DNA of 64,000 nucleotides, taken from assembly GCA_029224185.1 (NCBI GenBank), contig CM055191.1, positions 13,951,188 to 14,015,187 of the forward strand. The letters are read 5' to 3'. The notes below the pieces were generated by a model that had not been told where the DNA came from, searched no databases, and worked only from the letters and a program-made list of their open reading frames with translations. Of this stretch, positions 11,046-23,800 are shown piece after piece; within the stretch, counting starts at the first letter, position 1; every line of letters starts with the position of its first letter. Made by a program: the position numbers and the translations under genes. This DNA comes from Karalla daura. Lineage: Eukaryota > Chordata > Actinopteri > Chaetodontiformes > Leiognathidae.

Positions 11046-12593
11046 ATTGGCACTTAAAATAAACATTTCCAAGACAAATAATGCTTCCCAAAATACTTTA
11101 GAGTTTAAAAAGGTCCTTTTTGATGACTCATGATGCAGAATATTTCACAATCTTAGTGAAAAATGAAAAACAAACAGTGGACATCTCTATCAATGAGAGT
11201 AAAAATCCTCCTACATTTGTCTCACTGTGCTGTCTACATTATGTGTGTGCATGTGTGCCCTCATGTGACTGACATGACAAATTGTGCTTGAGAGAAAAGC
11301 AGAAGCTGGAAGTAGGAACAGGCTGCATACATATCGGCTCGTCACAGATATAGTATTTCCTGTTTGTAACCACGACAAGGTAGTGGGAAGTTAGCAGGAG
11401 GAGTCATGGAAACAAAGCGTCTGAACACCGCATTAGACAAAGAAAGACAAAGTTGCACAAATACAAAGACTGAGAGCAAAAAAACCTGCTGACCAGCGAC
11501 AGTTGCTGCCTTCTTTTTGTTCTGATGAGCTTTACAGTGCTTGGCATCCAGACGTGTTGCATGATATGAAGGCTTTACAGAGCAACCTATATACCAAACG
11601 TGATCCCATTCACAGCATTCTCCACGCTGCAACACAGACCTCATGCAGCTGCCGCATGGTACTCAAAGCAATGTCTAGAGACAACAACTGGATGCAGCAC
11701 ATGTTCGATGTTAGTCCCAACTCTAAAAATAAAGACGTAATTATCATTATGTAGGTATAAAATGTCCACAAGGTGCTTTTCTTTGCACTACACTTTGGAT
11801 AAAAATGAAAACTTAAAGAAGCAGATTAGCTTAACCCCCTCCTCCTCTTCCTATCTCCCCTCCACTGTCCCCACTCACTGAGACAAAGTCCCCGCATGGT
11901 TTGTCTCTCTCACTGATACGATGAGCTGAGCTTCAATCCAAGAGAAAACAGGATTAAAGTCCGGCCCTAGATGTGGCTTTACCCCTGGAAGAGACTGCCG
12001 TGCTAAATACCACTCTACACTATCCCATTCTAGGGATTCCTGCTCGCAAAGCGTGTGGCCTGAGACTGGGGACGGGCTGCTGTCATCAGGTTCACATGTT
12101 GATGCTGGACGGGTCAGAAAGGTGGCATCTGATTGGACGGCACCGTGACTCGCCACAGTGCCTCTGCCCCATCGCCAACTACTGCACTGTCGGTCCATTT
12201 TTGTGTCAAGTGAACTGATTCATGTCTACCAGGCTGCAGGGGAGAGAGGGGTTGGGGGTAGTGACCGTGACTTGGCTCTGAGAAAGAGGGTAAGGGTGAG
12301 AGACCAAAGTGAGGTCAAAGGAAGAGCGGCTTCAAGTAAGATCTCAGACAGGGAAGAAAACACGCCGGTGGCTGACTGTGGAAAATACTGGAGATAAAAT
12401 TATGTGCCTGAAAAAAAAATTGTTCAGATCTTCCACTGTTGAATCCATGAGGCTATCAAGGCTTCTGGAAATCATCACATAATTCTCCACCTTCACCTCA
12501 CTTCTGTTGAGTACTGTGCTGTAGGTCAACTGAATTAAACGTTCAATAACAACAACAAACAGTCAGATTTCACACGACTTTACGGCGGAATGC

Positions 12594-12792
12594 TTTATTA
12601 TTGGACACTTACAGCATTCCAGCTCCTCTCTATTCTACTGTGACAGGATTGCTCAGTGTGGCTTGTGAGATACCATACAAAAAGAGTGAAATAAATAACA
12701 CTGTGTTCAGCTTCTGCCATATAACACAGCACCGAGTGCGGGTGACTCAGAAGACCTGTCATAGCATATTTGTTCGCTCTGACCTTCTCATT
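12594..12792 (-). other. nphs1: nphs1 3' UTR with poly(A) signal
   Basis: On the minus strand a canonical AATAAA lies at 12594-12599, about 195 nt after the nephrin stop codon. It is followed by a GT-rich stretch (TGTTTGTTGTTGTTATTG), as expected for a cleavage/polyadenylation site. The cleavage site itself cannot be seen. Confidence 0.6.
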
Positions 12793-12885
12793 CTAGACTA
12801 ATTCGCCTCGCAGTTCAAAGGGAAGATCAGACTTTCTCCGCGGTTGTCGAACATCCATGAGCTCCCCCACTCTCTCGGGGCCCTG
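12793..12885 (-). CDS. nphs1: nphs1 exon 29, C-terminus and stop
   Basis: The acceptor is CAATCTGTCTCTCAG, with a second AG 3 nt later. The exon encodes GELMDVRQPRRK then SDLPFELRGELV and TAG. The PFELRG-x-LV ending matches the nephrin C-terminus, a candidate PDZ ligand. It starts in phase 0. Confidence 0.92.
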   Translation of the reverse strand, partial: QGPERVGELMDVRQPRRKSDLPFELRGELV

Positions 12886-14304
12886 CTGAGAGACAGATTG
12901 CATCACAGTTGCACTTGGAGGCAGTGTATCATCTACCTTTTATCAACAAATCATTTTGCATTGTGATATCAACAAATAATGCGGCAAATGGCAGATCTGA
13001 TCATGGGCTTGAGTTTACAGACCTGACGCTGAGGCGGGGATCTCCATTCACTCCTTTGATGAGGCAATCTGTGGTCAAACAAGGGCAGGGGGGAAGCCAG
13101 AGAGGAAGGCAGGATATCCCGGTACAGGCCCACATCTCTTACATCTTCGTACAGATGGCTGTGAGAGTCCCCAGGGACATGGGAAGCATCTTCACAAGCA
13201 TGTGGAAACACACACAAAAACATTAATACATGTATGTGCAGACACTGTTACGATCACACTTGGAGAAGATGAATCAGAAAAATAAATCAGAGAACAACTG
13301 CCGTAGGTCTGAGCTAGTTCAAACAAGGACAATGTCACAACTACCGCTGATTGGCTCCGACTCAAGACATGATGCTCATGCTATTGTTTTGTTTTCTTCT
13401 GAGGTTTATTTGTATCTCACCAATCCTGTTCGCTGTTTCCTCAGGGTGTGGACTGAGAGGCGGCATGTAATCACCAATGGGGTAATAATAATGAGAGCTT
13501 TCCTGGAATGAGTTGAACAGAAGCGATAACATCAGACTGGGTAAGGTGAATGACTATTCCACATGTGTCCTACAGTTCACCTACATGATAGGAACCCAAA
13601 TTTATAGGTTCAAGGACAGCACAACCAGAGAGGTGTGGTTTCAGGCACCTTGCTCAAAATACAGTACAATGAAATCTGTGACTTCAGAGAAAGACAGAGC
13701 GGTGAGCTGGGTTGTCCTCCAAATGTAAAAATCTAACAGATCGTTGAAAAATCATCAAAGCAAAATGCAAATGAATGTTATTCTGTCTGTTAATTGATAG
13801 GATTTTGTAACACAACCCCAAACAATGGGAGCCAGATACTCAAAAATACCAAAAATAAATAAATAAATAAAATATGTAAATAAATATATAAGTAAAAATA
13901 AATGGTAATTGAGAGAACAGATTATTTAATAAAAGTTTCCAATTTAAACTATTTTATATTAGGAGAGAGGTTTAATTAAAAAAAAAACCCAAAAAACACT
14001 TCCTCTGCTGGAATTTTAACTTTTACAGCACCTCACTCTGGCATATTTTTTTCTACTCAGTGAACTCTTTTCTTCAAGGTTCAAATCTTTATTGGCCCCT
14101 TTAAAGTACAAAATGATCATTTCTCTGCAATCAATGCATATTTTGAATACTAATTGTGATGTATTGATCTACGTTCCATCTCTATGCACAAGCTAAAGGT
14201 TTCATTCGTTTACTTTTTTCCATGTTATGGCTGAATTCTCCACTTCCTCTCTTTCACCCCCTGCGTAATCTCCTCCCTCCCTTCACCTATTTACACGATA
14301 CCTT

Positions 14305-14342
<38 letters not shown>

Positions 14343-17300
14343 CTGCTCCTTTCCCTCCTTCTTACCGCTGCATAGCTCTCATAGGCATTGCTGTCCGTCT
14401 CTGAGCCGGAGTCGATGAGGAGGGTGCGCTGGGCGGTGGCGTTGATCTTCTCTCTGCTCTCGTACTTATTGGAGTTGCTTTCAGTTGACTGACTGGACCT
14501 ACATGGAAAAACCATCTACTTTTGCTCTTGTGAGTCATTACCCAGCAACTCTTAATTACCAATATGTGTTAACAAGGATGCAAAACACTCAGCAGACACT
14601 TTGTCCCTGCTTACATTAGGTCTTTAATAACAATGTATTGTGCAGGAGGCATTTATTGCAAGACCGTGGTGCAACTTTGATGACTCTATAGTAAATGGAT
14701 ATTGACAGAGGAGTTTTTTTTCTGCCTGGCTGGCTGTTATAGGAGCTGGGTCAGCCAATGGATCAGACTTCTTCGAGTGAATTGGATGTGTGTCCCTTTA
14801 TTACTTCTACTGGAGGGCCTTCACTTACCCCTCCTCTTCATTCTTCTTTCCGTCCAATGCACTGTCTCCCCCACCCCCTGCAGGAAGGGAACAAGAACAG
14901 GAGGAAAGAGGCTTAGCGTTAGGAAATTAGAACTTGAAGAGAGGAGCATCATCTCATAAGCACTGAAATTGATCACAGCTATAAAAGGGCCAGAGAGTGA
15001 GAGCAGAGTGAGAGACAAGGAAGCTGTAGAAATCTATGTAAAGAAAGAACCGCAGGCAGAGGGAGGTGAGGAATGAAAAAACAAGATTAAGAGAGAGAGA
15101 GAGAGAGAGAGCCTGACAGTTAGACTGGGGAACAAATAGAAGAGGACAGAAGGAGAGAGAGAAGAAGGACATAAAGCGAGCAAATGAGATAAAAGATATG
15201 GATGAAACACAGAAGTGACAGCTTTGACGGATGAATGTGGCAGGAGGTAGAGGCCTAGACTGAGGAGGCAGGACAGACGGATAGAGAGAGGGACACAGAG
15301 ATGAGAGGAGAGTGAGAGACTGAGCTAGCGATTGCATCATGACTCAGAGTCATCTCCTTTGAGTTCTACTGAGGGATAAGGACATTATAATGACAGGAAG
15401 TGATGGAGGGAACTCTCTCACGCCTGTGGATGAAAAGATCATTGTGTTTAAGTTGAAATCAGGCAGGCTAAAAAGAATCTGAGGATCTGATGATTATGAG
15501 TATAACGTTTCATTTATCATTTATTAAGTTGTGGCTAATCATCATCATGGAACCATGATTTATAATCAGTGCACCTCAGATTCATTTTAGACTGCCAATC
15601 GGCACTAAAAATGTATTACTCAACAGTGATGAGCAGCTGATTTTTCTCCCAATAACTTCACCACCCAATTGCTTTTGACTCTCGCTATATTTTCTTCATC
15701 AGCACAGCTACCTGTCTGGCCTCGTCTCCTTTTCCACCTCACGCCGAAGAAGCAGCCCAGTGAATTCAGCACCAGCACGACTCCAAACACCACTGTGAAT
15801 GCCACTGTCAAATGGGCTGGAAGCCAACCTGCGCCTAGTTCACAAAAACATGAGGCATTACCTCAGTGCATAACAGCGAAAGTTAAAGAGGAAGTAATAT
15901 GCAAATCCAGGCAGATAAAAACTGACTGAGACAGACCCAGCTACTCTCTCAATTGTCTTTATTGATTAAAGACTGGCAGAGGGGAAAAAGTATGGGTGGG
16001 AGCCATGACAACGGCTGCTCTCATAGAGCAAACATTAACAGCCTCGGAGGTGCATACATTAACATGATTTAGCCAAATGAAGCTAGCTGCTGTGCAAACA
16101 GCAATTTCCAACTGCCCTTAAGAGCTTTTGCAGGAGCTCGTGATAAAAGACTTACTCTGAGAGACCGAGTTCTCATCTGGTGGGACTTCCTCTGGCTCTG
16201 GCCTCTCTGCAGAGAAAGAGGCCAATTACAAAAGCTTGCACGCCAAACTTTAAAGCGCAGCAAACTTATGTTACATTTATTGAACACATGTCATCCAATG
16301 GTTTTCCACCGCAGTATCTCCTCAGTGTCAAGGTTGGGGTGACTCCAAACTGACCCTTGGTGGTGATGGTCAGTACTGCATTGTTGTCAGCGTAGCCGCT
16401 CTCTCCCATGGTATTCAGGGCATTGACAGAGAAGTTGTAGGAGGTGAGCGGCTGCAGGCCACTGACAGTGAAGCTTGTTGCGGTGGGAGGAACGACATCC
16501 GCGTACATGAAGCCTACTGACTGGTCCCAGCGGTACCTGGGAACCCAGGAGGCACACTTTTTGATTATGCGAGGCTGTCATTGTATAACCAACATCCTTC
16601 CCCGACGTCTCACCTTACACGAAATCTTTGCTGCAAACCTCCATTGAAGCCAGGGATCCACTCCAGAGTGACAGAGTCGTGGGTGACGCTGACTTGGCGC
16701 AACGATGAAGGAGGATCTGGGTGACCTGAGGGCGAGAGACAAGCACTGTGGAAAAAGAAAGTAGCATGCACTCAAGAGTACTGACAAAGAGCAGCAGACC
16801 TCGACTGGTGGTGATTTCAAAAGGCTTCAGGTGATTATTCCTTTGATTACATCTGCAGAAATAACACTAGACACTGCTGGCTTATAGACAAACTGATTGT
16901 ACTAAAAAGGGAGCATAAAACTAATGTACTTATTCAGAGAAATAGAAAATCAAGAAAAATAATGTGAGATACTCCCACATTTCCAATTGATCATAAAACA
17001 GTTTGACAACACAATTATTCTCAAAAGATCTTTGTTCTGAGGGTTAGTAAATCTCTTACCCTGAGGAAACCCATTTACATATAATTGTGCAGCATTTATC
17101 ACTTGCTTTAAATACTGCAGTTTTTTTATGTCTGACAAAATTAATGAAGAAATCTGACGGCAACCAATGATGATCGATAATGAAAACGAGTGAATAAAAA
17201 GAAATTGGAAAAGAGAATTGATGACTGCAGTCAGAATGTGTTGATGAGGATCCGCAGCATTGTGGATATTTCAAAGTCCATCTCTTCTTAATCACAGTTT

Positions 17301-18785
17301 ACTCTGCCAGCCTCTCGCAAGGTCCTGCTTTGTTGTACCAATGATCAGGAAACACGGGCAGAGCTATGGCTGATCCCTCTCAGTGCAAAGTTGCTGATTT
17401 GTCCAATCTGCGTCATGCGATGAGGGATGAGGCCTCTTGATTATTATCAATATTGTGGACACAGATCAAAGGAGGCTAAACAGGCCTTCAGCCTGACACG
17501 AGGCTTTGCTTCAGTCAGGGTAGTTGAAGGGAAAGTGGATTATTTTGCATTTGGAGCATGGAAAAAAATAGAAGGGTAGTTTTAGGGGCAGAAAGAAAGA
17601 TAGTCAAGGAGCGAAGGAGGAGAGATAGTTGAGCAGCAACATAAGACGGGATGCTCCACTCGTTTCTTGCTCCAGGCTGCAGCCCAGTTTGCAGAGTAAA
17701 TAATTCCCACTATCAGCTCCACTCATAAGATTCCGGGGCAAAGGGGTCAGCCTTATTTGGATCTTGTCTCCTTCAAATCCAAAAAGCAGAAGAAGAAGGA
17801 AAAAAAAAACTCTTCCTCTTAGGCTCTAAAATGATAAGGAAGCATATAAAATTTATTATCACTGCGTCAGATTAATTATGGATATTCACAGCACTGAAAA
17901 AATGACTGGGGAAAAACAGGGCCAATATTGGATTGTATTTTATGGTTTATATAGTAAACATTAAATGTGTCCAATGATGGCTGTGGGCCTTAGCTGAGAG
18001 CGGGTGTGTGTTGATAATGGTGCTGGTGCAAGGATACACTGGTAGCTTGAAGGCAGAAATAGTCTAAGCATGGCAGGAGAGTGGAGCGTATCACTGCAGC
18101 ATTATCTGAGGGAGAAGTGGAGTAGTGCTATAGGCTAAATGATAAGGTGGAGATAGAGCAACAGAGTAAGTTCCTTAAAGGGTTGACACTCAGGAGCATC
18201 CACTCTCTCCAGTTTACAGGGTTGTACATGTTCAGCAGCTCTCCCACACTATTGTAATGTTGCTGGGAAAGGCTGATAAACCTTGGACAAAGCAGCATAG
18301 ACACAATTATTTTGAGATGCTGCCAAATTAGAACCAAAGGAAAAAATTGCGCTCCACTGCCAAGTACGTGATATGCATAATCCCTACATGTTGTGCGCCC
18401 TAACAACCGACTTTGATCATTTGCCATTCATTTAAAGCTGCACTGGGTGATTTTTGGCCATGTGGGGGCAGAGAGACTCTAATAAAACTGATGGCAACAC
18501 GAGCCTGATGATGCTGCAGTTTGATCTCATCTTGTTGCTTTTTCAGCAACAGTTTCTCACAATTGGAGCAAAGGCATACAGGCATACTGTGAATATCCTC
18601 TGTGTTCACTTATTGGTGATTCTCACAATGTGCAGTATGCATACCGGAGTGTCCTTGGGCAAGATATTGTTCCTAGAATTGCTCCCGTTGCTGTGCTATC
18701 AATGTGGGAATGTGTGTGAAGCTGGTTATTGTTCCAGATGAGCAGATGGCACCTTGCGTAGTCGCCTCTGTAACCAGTGCACTAA

Positions 18786-18816
<31 letters not shown>

Positions 18817-20775
18817 GTGTGTGCCGATAAATGCTGACTTGTGCTTTCAGTGGTCGGCGAAACCAGAAGAGTGCTATATAAATCCATTTGACGTATTGCT
18901 GCTGCACAAGGGGAAAAAAATGATGATTTTGAAAGTAAAGGATCAAGTGTTGAAATGAGAAAGTTCTCCAGCATCTGAGGCCAAAATAAACAATTTGGAT
19001 TGGCAGTAAAAATGCATTGCTTTCATACTGAGATGAGATTGTCCATGCTCACAAAAAGCTACCGTTTTGGAGGCACAATGTTTTCACATGAACAAAGCAT
19101 GCAGTAGTGAGTGGTTCACACACTTGCACACACGCACACACACATATACAGACACACACAAACTAATGTCCATGTGTACAGTACTTGTGCTGACGAGCTG
19201 GATGTCTAGCTTGTCTTCCCCAAGTGAGTTGCGGGCAGTGCAGCTGAAGACGGCATAGTCCAGAATTGTGCTCACATTCACAACTCGAACTGTGCTGGTA
19301 TGGAAGGAGCCCTCCCTCACAGTCCGCTCCTCATACCTGCAGCACACACACACACAGACACACACACGCACAGACGCACAAGCACACAAAGACAGAAAAA
19401 GAGAGAGATAAATCATGAGCGGGGAGACAGCAGGGATTGTGATGTCCTGCAGATTGCACTAAGTCACCCAATTTCACACATCAAAGAGGCATTAAACCGG
19501 TATTTGCATAGTGAAAAGCAAAGTATAAAATGCACAAAATCTGGATTTAGTGGTGAAATAGCAGGAAAGAGTAAAAGAATATATTATCTTCAAGTAAAAG
19601 CTAATCTAATTGAGGATTCATCAATATGTAATGGGATGCTGACAGCAGCACTGAAGTTAATAGTGAAAAGAAGGACAAGAAAGGGATTTGAATGCCTGAT
19701 GCCAGACCTGGGGTTGGCGAAGTCCATGCGTACGCCATTTTTTTCCCAAGTGAAGTCGACACGAGGAATACCCTCTGCCTGACACACCAGCTCAGCTGTG
19801 GTGGTTCCATCCCCTCTGCTTGCTACCTTCCTCCACTGGGCTCCTTTCTGAAGCACCGGCTTGACTACACAAGAGACACAACAGTGTCTGTGTGCGTGTG
19901 CATGCATGTGTGTATGAATGGCATTCATGCAGAAACCCAAAACAACACAGGAGTTAATGTACACGTATTTATTGACCAAGGCATGCATGTGTTAGTTTCC
20001 ATGGACGTTTTCTTCCTCCCTGACACTAGGAATAAATACAAGGCACTCACACTGCACCACCAGCTGCACGTCCACAGTGGCAGGGGGTGCTATGCCATTA
20101 TCGGCTGTGCACTCGTAAAAACCAGCGTGAGCCCGAGTCACATCATGGATGGTCAGGAGGCCAGATTCGTCTTCCTGAGTCTCCTCTCCCATCTCCACCT
20201 CCCTCTCTCCCTGCGGAAGACAGAGTGAGGAGGAATAAATGGCAGACAGCAGCTATCCCTCACTGCACACGCTCTTCCCTCCTCCTGGGCGAGGGCTGGA
20301 GATGCGGGGGCGGGTCTGCGTGAGCGAGGCAGGTAGGCATAGTTAGGCAGGGAAGCATCAGGGCTGGAGGTGGGGATGAGACGGGTGTCGGGGGAGCGAA
20401 CTCGGAGGACAGAGAAAGATAATGCCAAGGGTTGGAGAGCCACGGGGAAAAAGAGGAGAGGAGGGGGCTGTGTAGGTTGAAAGCGGGACACGCGGTACTT
20501 GCCAGGGGGTGGGTGAGACCAGAGAAGGCATCAGTAGACACAGAGACCACGCCACATTGACGAATGTGCCCTTTAGTCACGCAGCAGTAATGAAAGCTAT
20601 TTTTCTGGATTTGGGCTGAGTGTGGAGCAGGAAGAGGTGGGGTGGAAGGATAGTTAATGTCGGTGAAATATGGTGCATCTGTGCATTTAGAAAGGCCAGT
20701 GATGAACGGCACGGATGGGTACAATAATAGAAAGCAAGCCAGGTAAAGGAAATATAATTCACAGGATGACTGTGC

Positions 20776-20830
<55 letters not shown>

Positions 20831-23800
20831 CACCAACAATTTCCAAGAGAACATGCCAGAAATAATGGGGTTGGCATCTGCCACACATATCAGGTCTGCA
20901 GTTTCCCCCAGGGTCACGAACACAGGGTCTTTCTCTGCCTTGACACTGGGAGCATCTGGGAGTAAGAAAAGCAGGACAGGGCTTCAGCAGGGCCAGAGGC
21001 TAACAGGCCAGCCAGGGACAAATCATTTGCCAACCCATTAAACAGCGATGCTGCATTGCTATAATTACTCTTACACTCTTTGCCTTTGAACTTGTTCATG
21101 ACCCTGTCTTAATTGGCCTCTGTGTTTTGGATATAATGCCATTAACCTCCCTATATGTTGGAGGGTTACAGATGCTCCTGCAACCAAACAGAATCATTCA
21201 CGTGAACCATGACGCCCTCCACCATGGTCCGGACTGCGACAGACTGACCGCTTCTCTCTCCCTCCCTCTCTTTCTCTCTTGACTCCTCTCTTCATCACAT
21301 CATCTCTCCTTCCTGACCACAGCACTCTTTGTCTTATCTTTATTCGGCTCCACTTCATAAGCGTTTCATAGTTCCCACGAGTGCCGTGTACTCGCAACAA
21401 TAAGAGCATTAGTGCCTACTTGTCTAAACCTATGTTCACACTTGAAGAACAGCGGTGGGAAACACAAGAGACACCCAGACCTGTGGGTTAGCAGGATCGA
21501 CCCATGTTGGCCTCCTTACCAAGACAGACATTGTTAAGTGGGCTACACCGCCACCCATAAAAGCTACTACAATCCTCCATCCATAATGAATATCTACAAC
21601 TGTCAGGCCCAGTCAGATCAGGACGAAGGAATCCATTAGGCGTGCACCATGGGCTTTGGTGAAACAGGCAGACCTCCATTTTCAACACTTCCATTATTAA
21701 ATCATCAGTAATGGGGCAGAGGGCCTGGTGCTCCAGGCTGGGCCTGGGGCAGCAGTGGAGGTGCACAGCATTGCATGGAGGCCTAATTAATGAGGCATGT
21801 TTGCTGGACAGGAGCTGAAAGTCAATGTTGCCAGGGTATGTCAGTGTGCGGGGACGCACTGATGTTTCTGATGTCCTGCAGCTTTAGACAGGTTCAGAAA
21901 TGTGCAGTTAGCAGCTCACTGATTCTAATCAGATGCACAATGTGGACAGTCACTGACACGCACCCAAAATACTGCTTGTTCTCTGTTTTTTAAATGGACG
22001 TGGACTTCTATTCAGCACAGATAAATGATGCGGTTGACTTGTGATCCACAGGACCCAGAGGTACACCTGATAAGATGTTAAGTTAGAAGCTCAAAAAGAG
22101 ATGGATTAATTATGAATGGATTTTAGGATTTCACGTAAAAAAATCATGAAAAGTACCATTTCTATATTCCTCTCCCACCCTGTGCTTTCATTTCAGGATC
22201 TGAGGCTTTCAGAGTCACTGGAATCTTCTCAAAAGTTGTCTTTAAAGTAATGCATGCACTGTGTTTCATTTGCAACACCTCCTATCTGATTCATTATTAT
22301 CATTATTGCTTTCATCTCATCATTAGGTAATTTGCTCCTTTTTATTTTCCATTATTTTGATTGACTATTTTTATTAGGTTCATTGAAGTCCTAAAACAGT
22401 TTAATTAAACAATGGAAGTGTTTAAAAAAATGCTACATAAACAACATACATTGTCTTTATAATTTCATCTCAATTTATGTTCCATTTCTCCTGTAATAAG
22501 CTCACTGTAGTACTTGAATTAATCCCTAGATAGATTTGTATATAGTTACTGTAAGTTGCTTTCAAAGTTAACACAATAAAAAAATACATCTAAATGCATT
22601 GAGACTGAATTATAGCTGCAGACTGTATCTGTCATCCATTTTAATTTGTGCAGTAAGTAATCTCCATGTGTGGGTGTGATCAGGCGTAATGGTTATTCAA
22701 TATTTTCTTACAGTTTGATTTTTATCGTTATGTATTGCATTGCATTCAACATCAAACAGAAGCCCCTTTTCACACACAGTAGCTGTATATGCCCTCCTAC
22801 CCCTACCCAGCAAATAACCAGATAGCACCTGCTATAACACTGCTGAATACTATCTATTTCTAGCACCTGAATTTCCATGAGTCCAATTGCCAGACATAAC
22901 TCTTATTCCTCTTTCTCATGGTGCTTTGATAAATAATACATACAGCCAGGTTGGAGGAGGAATACATCATTAGCCCTGTGACCCCTCAACACGACTCTGT
23001 GAAAAGGTAATGACGTAGCCATCTACGTACTTACCCGTGTACTACCCAGTATCCATTCACACATTTGCTGATCCAGTACTAAAACATGATTGTTATCTGG
23101 ATCAAAACAACCTGGGTCACATTTACACCGGTGTAAATGTAGAGTAAGGCTGTCTGTGTGAATGGAACTACTGAGACTCAAAGACAAATCTGAACATGGG
23201 TGAATTATCACATGAGTGTGCTTGCGGAGGTCCTTACACTGGACATCCAGCATGATGGAGATCTGGCCCACACCCTCCTCATTGGTGCACTTGACTGTGT
23301 AAATTCCAGCATCTTTCCTCGTCACATTCGTGATCTCCAGCAGATCACCCTCTACAAAAAAAGCAAGGAAACACACATACACACACACACACAGAAATAC
23401 ACACACACATGCAAACCAATGGTAAATTAAGTATTCATTACACGCTCATCAACCGCATGTCCTCTGGCCACCGGTCTCTAAGTGACATCTAATCCTGCAT
23501 TATTGATTGGCCTGGCTGGATTCCCACATCAAGCCAACAATGGGCTGGGTGAGAGACACCTTCTGTAGAGCAGTGCTGGAAATGTAGTCGTAGGTGGGTT
23601 TGAACGTTCACAACGCAGTCACATCACAGTGGAGGCCGCGTATGATGGAATGAACAGAGTTAGAGATAGAGAGTGGGTGCAGCAGGGTCCTGATGACATC
23701 GGCCTGGAGGAGAAGCCAGGTTGAGAGCCGTTGTGTTGCATTCAACGAGACAGCAATCCTCATTTAGACTGCATACATTAGAGCCATAATGAGAATCACA

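Larger units (their letters stand above)
5137..12593. other. nphs1-fxyd5 intergenic region (includes unlocated fxyd5 5' exon)
   Basis: No coding exon was recognised. A relatively GC-rich stretch at about 6500-7030 could hold the fxyd5 promoter, but no specific element supports that. Contents are a CT tract (7062-7137), a GT/GA compound tract (7812-7892), a CA tract (8110-8175), repeat fragments around 8385-8640 and 10880-11045, and a small hairpin at 9751-9776. Confidence 0.5.

Noticed and set aside
14362..14562. Alternative frame of nphs1 exon 26 (Pro/Arg/Ser-rich)
   Set aside because: It follows only if exon 25 is ignored. The other frame has nephrin-like acidic Tyr motifs and continues in phase through exons 27-29.
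14954..15340. 128-residue minus-strand open frame in nphs1 intron 24
   Set aside because: It is a low-complexity Ser/Leu/Phe translation of a polypurine tract and has no splice context.
19692..20228. 178-residue plus-strand open frame
   Set aside because: It is antisense to nphs1 exons 18 and 19 and carries no recognisable domain.
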